From positions 1 through 64,000 of the forward strand of contig JAKBBE010000003.1 of the NCBI GenBank assembly GCA_021826035.1: 64,000 nucleotides of DNA, written 5' to 3'. A program made the position numbers and the translations under genes. Positions 20,033 through 37,340 of this stretch are shown piece after piece (position 1 is the first letter of the stretch; the number at the start of each line of letters is the position of its first letter). The notes beneath the pieces are model-generated. The model ran no database searches. It saw only the letters and a program-made list of their open reading frames with translations, and was not told the DNA's origin. This DNA is from Pseudomonadota bacterium (lineage in GTDB: Bacteria > Pseudomonadota > Gammaproteobacteria > Steroidobacterales > Steroidobacteraceae).

Positions 20033-21076
20033 ATGAGCGTCTCGATCGGGGAGCTCGCAGTCCGGTTCGGCTGCGAGCTCAGAGGCGATCCGGGCGTAGC
20101 GGTGGAGAGGGTGGCGACGCTGGCCGATGCCGACGCGCAGTCGGTGGCCTTCGTCGCCAACCCGCGCTACCGGGCGCAGCTCGGGGCGACGCGCGCCGCG
20201 GTCGTGGTGCTCGATGAGGCGAGCGCTGCCGGGTGTCCCTGCGCGGCGCTGATCAGCGCCAACCCCCACGCCACCTTCGCGCGCATCGCCGCGGTGCTGC
20301 ATCCGGCCCCCGCGGGGACCCCGGGCGTACATCCCTCGGCGATCCTCGCACCCGGCGCCCAGGTCGACCCCACGGCCCACATCGGGGCGCTCTGCGTCAT
20401 CGGCGCAGGGGCACGGATCGGCGCGCGCGCCTATATTGGGCCGCAGTGCCTGATCGAGGACGGCGTGCAGGTGGCGGACGATGTGCGCCTGGTGGCGCGG
20501 GTGACGCTCTGCCGTGGGGTGACCGTCGGGGAACGCACGGTGATCCAGCCCGGCGCAGTGCTCGGCGGCGACGGGTTCGGATTCGCGCAGGATGCGGGCC
20601 GCTGGCTGAAGGTGCCGCAGACCGGTGGGGTGCGGGTCGGGGTCGACGTCGAGATCGGCTCCAACACCACGATCGACCGCGGTGCGATCGAGGACACGGT
20701 GATCGAGGAGGGCGCCAAACTCGACAACCTGATCCAGATCGCCCACAACGTGCGCATTGGCGCGCACACCGCGCTGGCGGCCTGCGTCGGGGTGTCCGGC
20801 AGCACCAGCATCGGGCAGCGCTGCATGATCGGCGGGCAGGTCGGCATCGGCGGGCATCTGACGATCTGCGACGACGTGATGATCACCGGCTGCACCATGG
20901 TCAGCCATTCGGTAAGCCGCCCCGGCGTATACTCCGGCGGCATTCCGCTCGAGGAGGCACACACCTGGCGCCGTCTGGTCGGGCGTTTCAAACGCCTCGA
21001 GGCGCTCGCCACGCGACTGAAGTCGCTCGAGCGCCGCTCGGGCTCTGCTGAGGATTTGGACGAGGACGATGACTGA
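20033..21076 (+). CDS. lpxD: UDP-3-O-(3-hydroxyacyl)glucosamine N-acyltransferase
   Basis: Third step of lipid A synthesis; adds the second 3-hydroxyacyl chain from acyl-ACP. 347 residues. The N-terminal uridine-binding domain is followed by a left-handed beta-helix of hexapeptide repeats from about residue 100. The catalytic histidine is H238 in [11 protein letters not shown]. The last residues (about 320-347) form a charged helix. The 3' end overlaps fabZ by 8 bp. Confidence 0.96.
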   Translation: MSVSIGELAVRFGCELRGDPGVAVERVATLADADAQSVAFVANPRYRAQLGATRAAVVVLDEASAAGCPCAALISANPHATFARIAAVLHPAPAGTPGVHPSAILAPGAQVDPTAHIGALCVIGAGARIGARAYIGPQCLIEDGVQVADDVRLVARVTLCRGVTVGERTVIQPGAVLGGDGFGFAQDAGRWLKVPQTGGVRVGVDVEIGSNTTIDRGAIEDTVIEEGAKLDNLIQIAHNVRIGAHTALAACVGVSGSTSIGQRCMIGGQVGIGGHLTICDDVMITGCTMVSHSVSRPGVYSGGIPLEEAHTWRRLVGRFKRLEALATRLKSLERRSGSAEDLDEDDD

Positions 21077-21521
21077 CGCGCAAATCGACATTCACGGCAT
21101 CCTGAAGCTGCTGCCGCACCGCTATCCGTTCATGCTGGTCGATCGCGTGCTCGAATGGCATAGCGGGCAGAGCATCCGCGCGCTGAAGAACGTGACCTAC
21201 AACGAGCCGTTCTTTCCCGGACACTTCCCGAGCCGCCCGGTGATGCCCGGGGTGATCCTTATCGAGGCGCTGGCGCAGACCGCCGGCATCCTGACGTTCC
21301 TCAGCGGCGATCTCGTGCCGCACGAGGACAGCCGTTTTTATTTCGTCGGCATCGACAAGGCGCGCTTTCGCAAGCCCGTCGAGCCCGGCGACCAACTGAT
21401 TCTCACCGCCGCGGTGGATCGGTGTCTGCGCGGCATCTGGCGCTTCTCGACCCGTGCGCTGGTCGGGGACAACGAGGTCGCCCACGCGGAGATCATGGTG
21501 ACGCCGGAGGCCGGCAAGTGA
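21069..21521 (+). CDS. fabZ: 3-hydroxyacyl-[acyl-carrier-protein] dehydratase FabZ
   Basis: Dehydrates 3-hydroxyacyl-ACP in fatty acid elongation and competes with LpxA/LpxD for the same substrate pool. 150 residues, hot-dog fold. Catalytic H52 lies in [14 protein letters not shown] and E66 in [23 protein letters not shown] is near the N-terminus. Placement inside the lpx cluster is conserved and may help balance membrane lipid against lipid A. GTGA overlap with lpxA. Confidence 0.97.
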   Translation: MTDAQIDIHGILKLLPHRYPFMLVDRVLEWHSGQSIRALKNVTYNEPFFPGHFPSRPVMPGVILIEALAQTAGILTFLSGDLVPHEDSRFYFVGIDKARFRKPVEPGDQLILTAAVDRCLRGIWRFSTRALVGDNEVAHAEIMVTPEAGK

Positions 21522-22288
21522 TCGATTCGCACGCCATCGTCTCGCCGCGGGCGCACCTCGCCGCGGATGTCTCGGTGGGGCCCTTCAGCGTCATCGGCCC
21601 GGAGGTCGTGATCGGTCCGGGCACCGTGATCGGGCCGCACGTGGTGATCAACGGTCCGACCACCATCGGGGCGGACAACCGGATCTTCCAGTTCGCCTCG
21701 CTCGGGGATGCCCCGCAGGATAAGAAGTACCACGGCGAGCCGACCCGGCTGGAGATCGGCGATCGCAACGTGTTCCGCGAGAACACCACCGCCAACCGCG
21801 GCACGACGCATGATCGCGGCGTGACGCGCATCGGCCACGACAACCTGTTCATGGCCTACTCGCACATCGCGCACGACTGCACGGTCGGCAGCAACACGGT
21901 GTTCGCCAACTGCGCCGCCCTCGGCGGCCATGTGGAGATCGGCGACTGGGTGATCCTCGGTGGACTCACGGCCGTGCACCAGTTCACCAAGGTGGGCGCG
22001 CATGCCTTCCTCGCCGGCGGGGCTATCGTCACGCGCGATGTGCCGCCGTACGTCATGGTGGCCGGCAACCCGGCCGAGCCGCACGCGGTCAACAGCGAGG
22101 GACTAAAGCGGCGCGGGTTCACGCCCGAGCAGGTGCGCAACATCCGAGACGCCTACCGCATCGTCTACCGCAGCGGACTGCGCTTGGTCGAGGCGCTCGA
22201 GCAGCTGGAGGCCGACGCGCCCGAGCGGCCCGAGATCGCGCTGTTCTGCGCCTTCATCCGCACCTCCGGCCGCAGTATCGTTCGATGA
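21518..22288 (+). CDS. lpxA: Acyl-[ACP]-UDP-N-acetylglucosamine O-acyltransferase
   Basis: First step of lipid A synthesis. 256 residues from GTG at 21518, which overlaps the fabZ stop. Hexapeptide-repeat beta-helix with [20 protein letters not shown] at the start, [13 protein letters not shown] near 88-100 and the catalytic histidine H119 in [11 protein letters not shown] helical C-terminal domain (about 190-256) follows. An earlier frame opening at 21422 lies inside fabZ and is not used. Confidence 0.96.
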   Translation: MIDSHAIVSPRAHLAADVSVGPFSVIGPEVVIGPGTVIGPHVVINGPTTIGADNRIFQFASLGDAPQDKKYHGEPTRLEIGDRNVFRENTTANRGTTHDRGVTRIGHDNLFMAYSHIAHDCTVGSNTVFANCAALGGHVEIGDWVILGGLTAVHQFTKVGAHAFLAGGAIVTRDVPPYVMVAGNPAEPHAVNSEGLKRRGFTPEQVRNIRDAYRIVYRSGLRLVEALEQLEADAPERPEIALFCAFIRTSGRSIVR

Positions 22289-23493
22289 CCGCTCCGCCGC
22301 TGAGCGCGTGCGAGGCCGCCCTTGCGCGCCCGGCGTTGCGTGTGGCGATCGTGGCCGGGGAGGCCTCGGGCGATCAGCTCGGTGCGGCCCTGATCGAGGC
22401 GCTGCGCGCGCGGGTCGGTGCGCTGGAGTGCTTCGGGGTGGCCGGACCGAAGATGCAGGCGGCCGGCTGCGAGGCGTGGGCCGAGGCCGAGGTGCTCTCG
22501 GTCATGGGATTCACCGAGGTGCTGCCGCACCTGCCGCGGCTGCTGCGCCTGCGTGCCGAACTGACTCGCCGCTTCCGCGAGGCGCGCCCCGACGTGTTCA
22601 TCGGCATCGATGCCCCGGCATTCAACTTGGGTCTCGCCGCGCGCCTGCATGCCGCGGGGATTGCGACGGTGCAGTATGTCGCGCCGCAGGTGTGGGCGTG
22701 GCGCCAGGGCCGGGTGCACAAGATCGGCCGCGCCTGCGACCTGGTGCTGTGTCTGCTGCCGTTCGAGACCGACTTTTACACCCGCCACGGCGTGGCCGCC
22801 GAGTTCGTCGGTCATCCGCTGGCCGATCAGATCCCGCTGCAGAGCGATCGGGCCGGGGCGCGCGCCGCGCTCGGGCTGCCGGCCGAGGCGACCGTCGTGG
22901 CGCTGTTGCCGGGCAGCCGGTTGGGGGAGGTGGGCCGGCTCGCGAGGGACTTCCTCGACGCTGCGGCGTGGATCGCCGCCCGGCGGCCCGAGGTGCGGTT
23001 CGTGGCGCCGATGGCCAGTGCTGGCGCCCGGGAGTTGTTCCTGAGGAAACGATCTGAAGTTCCTGATTATCCAGAAATTTTAATCACCGATGGTCAGGCC
23101 CAGCGCGTCTTGGCCGCCTGCGACGGCGCGCTGGTGGCCTCGGGAACCGCTACACTGGAAACGCTGCTTTCGCGGCGCGTGATGGTCGTGGCGTATCGGC
23201 TGGGCGCGATGACGGCATTTCTCCTGCGGCGGCTGCGTCTGGTGAAAGTCCCGTATTTCTCACAACCGAATCTGCTGCTCGGGCGGCGGTTCGTGCCCGA
23301 GTTCCTTCAGGAGGGCGTCAGCGGCGCGACGCTCGGTGCGGCGCTGCTTGCGCATCTGGAGGATCCGGCCTACGGGCAGACGCTGGCGCACGAGTTCGAG
23401 CGCGTGCACCGCGAACTGCGCTGCGGGGGCGCGGGGCTTGCCGCCGAGGCCATCCTGCGCCAGCTGGGGCGCACCGGCGAGGCACGCACATGA
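22285..23493 (+). CDS. lpxB: Lipid-A-disaccharide synthase
   Basis: Joins lipid X and UDP-diacylglucosamine to form the lipid A disaccharide at the inner-membrane surface. GT19 glycosyltransferase, 402 residues. [17 protein letters not shown] at about 15-31, [14 protein letters not shown] near 131-144, the [10 protein letters not shown] nucleotide-binding turn near 211-220 and [11 protein letters not shown] near 288-298. The stretch at about 23050-23090 is locally AT-rich compared with its surroundings, but the frame is intact. Overlaps lpxA and rnhB by 4 bp each. Confidence 0.96.
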   Translation: MTAPPLSACEAALARPALRVAIVAGEASGDQLGAALIEALRARVGALECFGVAGPKMQAAGCEAWAEAEVLSVMGFTEVLPHLPRLLRLRAELTRRFREARPDVFIGIDAPAFNLGLAARLHAAGIATVQYVAPQVWAWRQGRVHKIGRACDLVLCLLPFETDFYTRHGVAAEFVGHPLADQIPLQSDRAGARAALGLPAEATVVALLPGSRLGEVGRLARDFLDAAAWIAARRPEVRFVAPMASAGARELFLRKRSEVPDYPEILITDGQAQRVLAACDGALVASGTATLETLLSRRVMVVAYRLGAMTAFLLRRLRLVKVPYFSQPNLLLGRRFVPEFLQEGVSGATLGAALLAHLEDPAYGQTLAHEFERVHRELRCGGAGLAAEAILRQLGRTGEART

Positions 23494-24080
23494 GGGCGCC
23501 CGGGTTGACCGCCGGGGTCGATGAGGCCGGCCGCGGACCGCTCGCCGGACCGGTCATCGCCGCGGCGGTGATTCTCGATCCGGCCCAGCCCATCGACGGG
23601 CTCGCCGATTCCAAGGCGTTGAGCGAAGCGGCGCGCGAGCGGCTCGCGCCGCTGATCCGCGCGCGCGCGATCGCCTGGGCGATCGGTAGCGCCGAGCGTG
23701 CCGAGATCGACGCGATCAACATCCTGGAGGCGACGCTGCTCGCCATGCGGCGCGCGCTGCTAGGACTCGCGGTGCGTCCGGCGCACGTGCAGATCGATGG
23801 CAACCGGGCCCCGCCGGTCTCGGATCTGGGCTGCAGCCTCGAGACCGTGGTGCGCGGCGATGCGACGGTGGCGGCGATCGGCGCGGCGTCCATCCTGGCC
23901 AAGACGCACCGCGATGCGCTGATGCGCCAGCTCGATCGGACCTGCCCGGGCTACGGCTTCGCGCGCCACAAGGGCTATGGCACGGCGGCGCACCTGGCGG
24001 CGCTGAGCCGCCTGGGACCCTCGAGCGAACATCGTCTTTCGTTCGCGCCGGTGCGTGCCGCGGCGCGGGCGCGCCGCTGA
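23490..24080 (+). CDS. rnhB: Ribonuclease HII
   Basis: Cuts RNA in RNA/DNA hybrids and removes misincorporated ribonucleotides. 196 residues. The catalytic D11-E12 pair sits in [14 protein letters not shown]; a further acidic residue lies in VQIDGNRAP (about 91-99), and the [15 protein letters not shown] motif near 152-166 is the RNase HII signature for strand recognition. Placed between lpxB and dnaE, the common gammaproteobacterial order. Confidence 0.96.
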   Translation: MRAPGLTAGVDEAGRGPLAGPVIAAAVILDPAQPIDGLADSKALSEAARERLAPLIRARAIAWAIGSAERAEIDAINILEATLLAMRRALLGLAVRPAHVQIDGNRAPPVSDLGCSLETVVRGDATVAAIGAASILAKTHRDALMRQLDRTCPGYGFARHKGYGTAAHLAALSRLGPSSEHRLSFAPVRAAARARR

Positions 24081-24084
24081 ACCC

Positions 24085-27597
<3,513 letters not shown>

Positions 27598-27669
27598 GGC
27601 GGGGTGCTTGCACCGCGCCCGCCTCGCCCTTACCCTCGCGCCCAGCACGAGACAACCCCGGGAAACCGC

Positions 27670-28635
<966 letters not shown>

Positions 28636-28672
28636 ACGAGTCGGCGCGTCGTTGAGCGGCGCGCGCACGCGC

Positions 28673-30040
28673 ATGCGCGCGGCGGGCTACTCGCCCGCGC
28701 GGCTCGACGCCGCGCTCACGGCCCTGCTGCCTGAACGGTCCACGGCACGCCTGTGCGTCGCGTTCAGCGGCGGGGTCGACTCCACCGCGCTGCTGGCGGC
28801 ACTGGCCCGTCTGCGCCCGCCTCCGGCGGCGCTGCGCGCCGTGCACGTCGATCATGGCCTGCACCGCCAGTCCGTCCGCTGGAGCCGTCAATGCCGGGCG
28901 CTGGCGCGCCAGCTCGGCGTGCCGCTGACGGTGGTGCGCGTGCACGTGGAACATGCCCCGGGCGGCTCGCTGGAGGAGGCGGCGCGCACGGCGCGCTACC
29001 GGGCACTGGCGGCCGGACTGAAGCGCGGCGAGGTGCTGCTCACCGCCCATCACCAGGACGATCAGCTCGAGACCGTGTTGCTGCAGCTGCTGCGCGGCTG
29101 CGGCCTCGCCGGATTGGCGGCCATGGCCCCGAGTGCGCCGTTCGCGACGAGCGCGCTGCTGCGCCCGCTGCTGGGCTTCAGCCGCGCCGAGCTTGCCGCC
29201 TGGGTCGGCGCCGAGGGACTGCCGGTGAGCGAAGATCTCTCGAACCTCGATGAGCGCTTCGATCGCAATTACCTGCGCCGCCAGGTGCTCCCGGCGGTGC
29301 GTGCCCGCTGGCGCGGCGCGGCCGGCGCGGTGGCCCGTACCGCGCGGCTCGCCGCCGAGGGCCAGCAGCTGCTCGAGGCACTGGCCCGCAGCGATCTGGA
29401 ACCGGCCAGCGATGGCGCTGCGCTCTCGGTCAAGGCGCTGCGCCGGCTCTCCCCGGCGCGGCGGCGCAATGCGCTGCGTCTGTGGATCGGCGCGCACGGG
29501 GGCCCGCTGCCCGATGCACGCCGGCTCGAGCAGATCGCCGGTCCGGTGCTCGAGGCACGCCCCGATGCGCAGCCCCAGGTACTCTGGGGCGGCACTCGCT
29601 TGGTGCGCCATGCCGATCTGCTGTGGCTCGAGCCGCTCGCGGCGGTGTCAGGTCGCGTGCCCCCCGGGGCGGAGGTGCCCTGGGACGTGCGGACCTCGAT
29701 GCGGTGTGAGTTGCCTGGCGGCTGCGGCACGCTCGAGCTCATGGCCGATGCGCACGGGCCGCTCGATCTGGATGCGTTGGGCACGTCGCTGACGGTGCGC
29801 TGGCGCAGCGGTGGGGAGCGCCTGCGTCTGCGTCCCGGTGGGGCGCGTCGTGCGCTGAAGAGCCTGCTGCAGGAGGCGCGCGTGCCGCCGGCGCAGCGCG
29901 CCCGTCTGCCGCTGCTCTATCAGGGCGATCGGTTGCTTGCGGCGGCGGATCTGTGGCTCGATGAGAGCGTGCGCGCGCGCCGCGGCGCGCGCCGCCGGGC
30001 ACGACTGCGCTGGAAGAAGACGCCCCACGCCGGCCGCTGA
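28673..30040 (+). CDS. tilS: tRNA(Ile)-lysidine synthase
   Basis: Converts C34 of the CAU-anticodon isoleucine tRNA to lysidine so that it reads AUA. 455 residues from ATG at 28673; an in-frame TTG at 28652 is an alternative. The ATP pyrophosphatase P-loop SGGVDS is at 32-37, HVDHGLHRQS near 60-69, and the substrate motif LSNLDERFDRNYLRR near 193-207. The C-terminal domain (about 375-455) with LKSLLQEARVP binds the acceptor stem. Very Arg- and Ala-rich, in line with local GC. Confidence 0.94.
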   Translation: MRAAGYSPARLDAALTALLPERSTARLCVAFSGGVDSTALLAALARLRPPPAALRAVHVDHGLHRQSVRWSRQCRALARQLGVPLTVVRVHVEHAPGGSLEEAARTARYRALAAGLKRGEVLLTAHHQDDQLETVLLQLLRGCGLAGLAAMAPSAPFATSALLRPLLGFSRAELAAWVGAEGLPVSEDLSNLDERFDRNYLRRQVLPAVRARWRGAAGAVARTARLAAEGQQLLEALARSDLEPASDGAALSVKALRRLSPARRRNALRLWIGAHGGPLPDARRLEQIAGPVLEARPDAQPQVLWGGTRLVRHADLLWLEPLAAVSGRVPPGAEVPWDVRTSMRCELPGGCGTLELMADAHGPLDLDALGTSLTVRWRSGGERLRLRPGGARRALKSLLQEARVPPAQRARLPLLYQGDRLLAAADLWLDESVRARRGARRRARLRWKKTPHAGR

Positions 30041-30062
30041 TGTGCTAGTCTGCTTGCCCGTC

Positions 30063-31773
<1,711 letters not shown>

Positions 31774-31787
31774 AAGGGGGTAAGGGC

Positions 31788-32630
31788 ATGCAGCTCGCCG
31801 GGGCGCACATCGGGATCGACCAGCCGTTGCTCGTGATCGCAGGGCCATGCGTCATCGAGAGCGAGACGCTGGTGCAGGAGGTCGCCGGGCGGCTGCGCGA
31901 GATCACGCGGCGGCTCGCGCTGCCATTCGTGTTCAAGTCCTCCTTCGACAAGGCCAACCGCTCCTCGAAGAAGAGCTTCCGCGGCCCGGGCCTCGAGCAG
32001 GGGCTGAAGGTGCTCGAGGGTGTGCGGCGCACGTTCGGCGTGCCGGTGCTCACCGATGTGCACGAGGACACCCCGCTCGCCGAGGTCGCCGCGGTGGTCG
32101 ATGTCCTGCAGACGCCGGCATTTCTCTGCCGGCAGACGAATTTCATCCTGAACGTGGCGGCGTGCGGCAAGCCGGTCAACATCAAGAAGGGCCAGTTCCT
32201 CTCCCCCTGGGAGATGCGCAACGTCGTCGAGAAGGCGCGCTCGACCGGCAACGAGCACATCATGGTGTGCGAGCGCGGCTTCAGCTTCGGATACAACAAC
32301 CTGGTGGCCGACATGCGCTCCCTCGCGGTGATGCGCGAGTGCGACTGCCCGGTGATCTTCGATGCCACCCACTCGGTGCAGCTGCCGGGCGGGCGCGGGG
32401 AGAGCTCGGGGGGCCAACGCGAGTTCGTGCCGGTGCTGGCGCGCGCGGCCGTGGCGGCGGGCGTCGCCGGAGTGTTCATGGAGACGCATCCGAACCCCGC
32501 GCGCGCGCTGTCCGATGGGCCCAATGCCTGGCCCCTCGATCGCATCGAGCCGCTGCTCGAGACGCTCAAGGCGCTGGATGCGGCCGCCAAGGCCCGACCG
32601 TTCGAAGAGACTTTGCTGGCACCAGAATAG
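31788..32630 (+). CDS. kdsA: 3-deoxy-8-phosphooctulonate synthase (Kdo-8-P synthase)
   Basis: Condenses PEP with arabinose 5-phosphate to give Kdo-8-phosphate for the LPS inner core. 280 residues, TIM barrel. [10 protein letters not shown] near 16-25, [12 protein letters not shown] near 49-60, [12 protein letters not shown] near 113-124 and [11 protein letters not shown] near 139-149. Retains the Cys-containing IAGPC motif and a metal-site pattern that could belong to either metal-dependent class; I did not decide between them. Confidence 0.96.
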   Translation: MQLAGAHIGIDQPLLVIAGPCVIESETLVQEVAGRLREITRRLALPFVFKSSFDKANRSSKKSFRGPGLEQGLKVLEGVRRTFGVPVLTDVHEDTPLAEVAAVVDVLQTPAFLCRQTNFILNVAACGKPVNIKKGQFLSPWEMRNVVEKARSTGNEHIMVCERGFSFGYNNLVADMRSLAVMRECDCPVIFDATHSVQLPGGRGESSGGQREFVPVLARAAVAAGVAGVFMETHPNPARALSDGPNAWPLDRIEPLLETLKALDAAAKARPFEETLLAPE

Positions 32631-32637
32631 GAAGTGA

Positions 32638-33933
<1,296 letters not shown>

Positions 33934-33960
33934 TCGGCGCGGCCGGCCGCCGTAAGCTCA

Positions 33961-33981
33961 GCCCGGGGCGAAGCCCCGGGC
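33961..33981. terminator. Perfect hairpin between eno and ftsB
   Basis: Arms GCCCGGGGC (33961-33969) and GCCCCGGGC (33973-33981) with loop GAA. Very stable, but no T-run follows and ftsB begins 10 bp later, so it may attenuate or stabilise rather than stop transcription. Confidence 0.4.
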
Positions 33982-33991
33982 CACGCACCGC

Positions 33992-34291
33992 ATGAAAGTC
34001 CTCCTCGCCGCACTGATCGTCGTTTTGGTACTGCTGCAGTACCGCATCTGGATCTCCGATCAAGGAGTGCGGCCGGTCTACCGGCTCGAGCGGGTGGTGG
34101 CGGCGCAGGAGAAGCTCAACGCGCACCTGAGCCGGCGCAATGCGCGCCTGGAGGCGGAGGTGGCCGATCTGAAGACCGGCACCGGCGCGATCGAGGAGCG
34201 CGCGCGCAGCCAGCTCGGCATGATTGGCCCGCACGAAACCTTCTACATGGTCGTTGAACCGCCGCGCTTCCCGCCGGCCGGGTCGCGCTGA
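33992..34291 (+). CDS. ftsB: Cell division protein FtsB
   Basis: Small bitopic inner-membrane protein of the FtsQLB divisome complex. 99 residues. One membrane segment at residues 3-20 (VLLAALIVVLVLLQYRIW), then a periplasmic coiled coil with EKLNAHLSRRNARLEAEVADL and a short C-terminal part including ERARSQLGMIGPHETFY, a family hallmark. Lies between eno and ispD as usual, separated from ispD by 3 bp. Confidence 0.93.
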   Translation: MKVLLAALIVVLVLLQYRIWISDQGVRPVYRLERVVAAQEKLNAHLSRRNARLEAEVADLKTGTGAIEERARSQLGMIGPHETFYMVVEPPRFPPAGSR

Positions 34292-34294
34292 GTC

Positions 34295-34975
34295 ATGCGC
34301 TACTGGTTGGTGATGCCGGCGGCCGGAATCGGCCGGCGGTTCGGGGCCGAACGGCCCAAGCAGTACGCGCCGCTCTGTGGGCGCACGGTGATCCAGTGGG
34401 CGCTTGAACCGTTTCTCGCCGATGCGCGCTGTGCCGGTGCGATGGTGGCCCTCGCGGCGCACGATCCGTACTGGCCTGAGGTCGCGCCACCGGGGGTCAT
34501 GACGGTCGCCGGCGGCGCCGAGCGCAGTCACTCGGTGCGCCATGCGCTCGCAGCGCTCGCCCCGCGCGCGGCGGCCGACGACTGGGTGCTGGTGCACGAT
34601 GCGGCCCGACCGTGCCTGACGGGGCAGGATCTGGAGCATCTGCTCGGGGAGCTCGCCGACCATCCGCTCGGCGGGTTGCTGGCGGTGCCGGCGGCCGACA
34701 CGCTCAAGCGCGCCGATGCGCACCGCGGCGTCGAGGCGACCGTGGATCGCAGCGGACTGTGGCGCGCGCTGACCCCGCAGATGTTTCGCTACGGCGCGCT
34801 CTGCGCTGCGCTTGATGCGGCGCACGCGGCGGGCCGGGTGCCCACCGATGAGGCGCAGGCACTCGAGTGGCGCCACGAGCACCCGCGGCTCGTGGCCGGT
34901 TCGGCCGGTAACCTGAAAATCACCACCGCGGCGGACCTGACGCTCGCGGCGGCTTTGCTGGAGGCCTCGGCATGA
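34295..34975 (+). CDS. ispD: 2-C-methyl-D-erythritol 4-phosphate cytidylyltransferase
   Basis: Third MEP-pathway enzyme; makes CDP-methylerythritol. 226 residues. Nucleotide-binding [17 protein letters not shown] near 8-24, VHDAARPCL near 103-111, TQ/P-type substrate contacts in ALTPQMFRY, and TDEAQALEW near the C-terminus. Overlaps ispF by 4 bp (ATGA), a common coupled pair. Confidence 0.95.
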   Translation: MRYWLVMPAAGIGRRFGAERPKQYAPLCGRTVIQWALEPFLADARCAGAMVALAAHDPYWPEVAPPGVMTVAGGAERSHSVRHALAALAPRAAADDWVLVHDAARPCLTGQDLEHLLGELADHPLGGLLAVPAADTLKRADAHRGVEATVDRSGLWRALTPQMFRYGALCAALDAAHAAGRVPTDEAQALEWRHEHPRLVAGSAGNLKITTAADLTLAAALLEASA

Positions 34976-35448
34976 GAGTGGGGACGGGGTTCGATGTGCA
35001 TGCGTTCGGTCCGGGCGAGCACGTGATGCTCGGCGGGGTACGGGTGGCGCACACCCAGGGGGTGCTTGCGCATTCCGACGGGGACGTGCTGCTGCATGCG
35101 CTCACCGACGCGCTGCTGGGGGCGGCCGGACTTGGCGACATCGGTGAGCATTTCAGGGACACCGATCCGCGCTGGAAGGGGGCCGACAGCGCCGGCTTTG
35201 TGACCCATACGCTCGCTCTGGTGCGCGCCCGGGGCTGGTGCGTCGGCAACGCGGATCTGACCCTGCTCGCCGAGCGGCCGAAGGTCGGCCCGCACCGCGA
35301 GGCGATCCGCGCGCGCATCGCCGAGCTGCTCGAAGTGGCCCCCGATGCGGTCAACGTCAAGGCGACCACCACCGAGAAACTCGGTTTCCTCGGCCGTGCC
35401 GAGGGCATCGGCGCTCAGGCGGTGGTGCTGCTGCTGAAGGCGCGCTGA
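34972..35448 (+). CDS. ispF: 2-C-methyl-D-erythritol 2,4-cyclodiphosphate synthase
   Basis: Fifth MEP-pathway enzyme; forms the cyclic diphosphate. 158 residues, trimer family. Zinc ligands D8, H10 (GTGFDVHAF) and H42 (in [10 protein letters not shown]), HSDGD at 34-38, and the C-terminal [21 protein letters not shown]. In related genomes truD follows directly; here a secreted amidase-like gene intervenes. Confidence 0.96.
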   Translation: MRVGTGFDVHAFGPGEHVMLGGVRVAHTQGVLAHSDGDVLLHALTDALLGAAGLGDIGEHFRDTDPRWKGADSAGFVTHTLALVRARGWCVGNADLTLLAERPKVGPHREAIRARIAELLEVAPDAVNVKATTTEKLGFLGRAEGIGAQAVVLLLKAR

Positions 35449-35573
35449 GCGCGGACTGGCCGCGCCGCGCGGCCCGTGCTAGCGTGGCCCTCAGGTCGCC
35501 GTCGAACCACAACAGCACATCGGGCCGGCCTTCCCCGCGCGGGGATCGCGGTCTGAACCATCAGGGGGTCGCC

Positions 35574-37340
35574 ATGCGTATGCAACTGAACTCGGCACTG
35601 CGCTCGGTCCTGCTCGGCATGCTTGCCGGTCTTGCGCTGCCGCTCGCCTCGGCCGTCGCTCGGGATGGCGGCAGCGGGTTGAACATTCCGCCTAAACCGC
35701 TCATCGGTCAGCAGAACGTCGCCACCGCCGATCTGCTCGTGTCCCATCCGCCGACCCGGCCGTGCATCGTGACGCTCTTTCAGTCCGACACGTTCAATGT
35801 GTATGCGCCACTGCCGTTCACCTACAGCCCGCCGGTCGATTGCCGTGGCCCCTGGGCGAAAGTCGTGTTCGTGGCGCACTTCAACGAGAACGCCGGGGTG
35901 CAGTTCGACCGCACCGCGTACGTCTTTCTCGGCAACACCGCGCTTTATTTCGGCACCACGCCGGAGCCGACCTCCAGCGTCGGTCCGGTCTGGACCGTCG
36001 AGCGCAATGTGACCGAGTACAGCGCGCTGCTCGCGCAACCGCAGTCCGGGGCCGCGACGATCTTCAACATCGTCAACAGCACCTACACCGGCGTCATCCA
36101 CGGCAGCGGCTATCTGTATTTCTATCCGGTCGGGCGGGGCGAGGACGGGGCGGACGCTCACGGCCGCGGTCGCGCCGCCATACCCTCGGCGGTTTATCCG
36201 CTGAACAGCGGCAATCAGCCGAGCTATCTCTACACGCCGACGCAGCCGCTGGCGCAGCAGATCACCTTTCCGACCAACATGACGCACATCTATCTGCAGA
36301 TCACCGCGCAGAGCCAGATCGGGGACGAGTTCTGGTACACCTGTGTGCCCGATCAGTACGCCCTGGAGCTGCAGAGCTGCGGCAACAGCGGCTACCGTCA
36401 GGTGGTGGTGCAGGTCGACGGGCGCACCGTCGCCTATGCGCCAGTCTCCCCGTGGATCTACAGCGGCGGGATCGATCCGTTCCTCTGGCAGCCGACCCCG
36501 GGGGTGCAGACGCTGAATTTCACGCCCTACCGGGTCGATCTGACGCCGCTTGCCGCCGAACTCGACAACGGCAGGCCGCACACCGTCGCGGTGAGCGTGT
36601 ACAACGATGGCGACTACTTCTCCGTGGCCGCGAATCTGCTGGTGTACCAGGATGAGCGGGTCGGGGCGCTCAGTGGGGCTGTCACGCAGATCGACGTTCC
36701 CCCGCTCGCGCCAAACGTCACGGCCAATCTGGTCAGCGGCTCCGGCGGCAGCATCAGCGGCTCGGTCACGGTCAGCTCCGCGCTGCGCACGCGCCTGGCC
36801 GGCTACCTCGAGCTGCCGGAGGGCCTGCGCCGCACGTCGGTGGAGCAGGATGTCCAGTTCGCCAACCAACAGACCTACACGATCAACACCAGCGTCTACG
36901 ATCAGCAGATCGCCCTCACCAGCGCGGTGCGCACCGTCACTGAGGTGAGCGGCGCGGGCTCTGAGGTCCGGCGCCGGGTGAGCACCTGGCGCTTCCCGCT
37001 CACGGTCAACTACGATCAGGTGCAGCAGGCGAACGGCGACTACGCCATCACCACCTCGGTGCGCCAGCACTTCAGCACGCGCACCGGCCCGGCCTGGGAC
37101 AGCGCCGCGGGCCGCGCGCTCAGTGATCGCGTGCGCGCCATCGACACGCTCGAGTTCGACTCAGGCTTCAACTTCCTCGGCCATTCGGGCATGTCCGGCT
37201 CGCAGCGCTACGAGTTCGAGCGCCGGGGCGACGGCGTGTCCGAGTGCTACCTGCGCACCATCGTCAACAGTGCCAATGCGGTCAGCGCCGTGCTCGACGG
37301 TGAGCATTGCGATCTGCTCGGCGGGGCGCGCCGGCGGTGA
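35574..37340 (+). CDS. Secreted PNGase A-like peptide-N-glycosidase family protein
   Basis: 588 residues from ATG at 35574, which has AGGGGG upstream. Signal peptide at 1-29 (hydrophobic VLLGMLAGLALPLASAVA). The mature protein matches the peptide-N4-(N-acetyl-beta-glucosaminyl)asparagine amidase A family in pattern. It has PTRPC at 60-64, PPVDC at 86-90, WAKVVF at 94-99, then QFDRTAYVFLGNTALY, TPEPT, VWTVERNVTEYSALL at 139-153 and NIVNSTYTGVIHG near 165-177. The rest is beta-rich with paired cysteines and likely beta-sandwich domains. Family members cleave N-glycans from glycoproteins; activity here is inferred. It ends within the truD start (GTGA) and sits inside a conserved housekeeping order, so its insertion is notable. 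Base composition is close to that of its neighbours. Confidence 0.75.
   Translation: MRMQLNSALRSVLLGMLAGLALPLASAVARDGGSGLNIPPKPLIGQQNVATADLLVSHPPTRPCIVTLFQSDTFNVYAPLPFTYSPPVDCRGPWAKVVFVAHFNENAGVQFDRTAYVFLGNTALYFGTTPEPTSSVGPVWTVERNVTEYSALLAQPQSGAATIFNIVNSTYTGVIHGSGYLYFYPVGRGEDGADAHGRGRAAIPSAVYPLNSGNQPSYLYTPTQPLAQQITFPTNMTHIYLQITAQSQIGDEFWYTCVPDQYALELQSCGNSGYRQVVVQVDGRTVAYAPVSPWIYSGGIDPFLWQPTPGVQTLNFTPYRVDLTPLAAELDNGRPHTVAVSVYNDGDYFSVAANLLVYQDERVGALSGAVTQIDVPPLAPNVTANLVSGSGGSISGSVTVSSALRTRLAGYLELPEGLRRTSVEQDVQFANQQTYTINTSVYDQQIALTSAVRTVTEVSGAGSEVRRRVSTWRFPLTVNYDQVQQANGDYAITTSVRQHFSTRTGPAWDSAAGRALSDRVRAIDTLEFDSGFNFLGHSGMSGSQRYEFERRGDGVSECYLRTIVNSANAVSAVLDGEHCDLLGGARRR

Noticed and set aside
23040..23090. 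Locally AT-rich patch in lpxB as a sign of insertion
   Set aside because: The frame is continuous and the protein motifs on both sides keep normal spacing.
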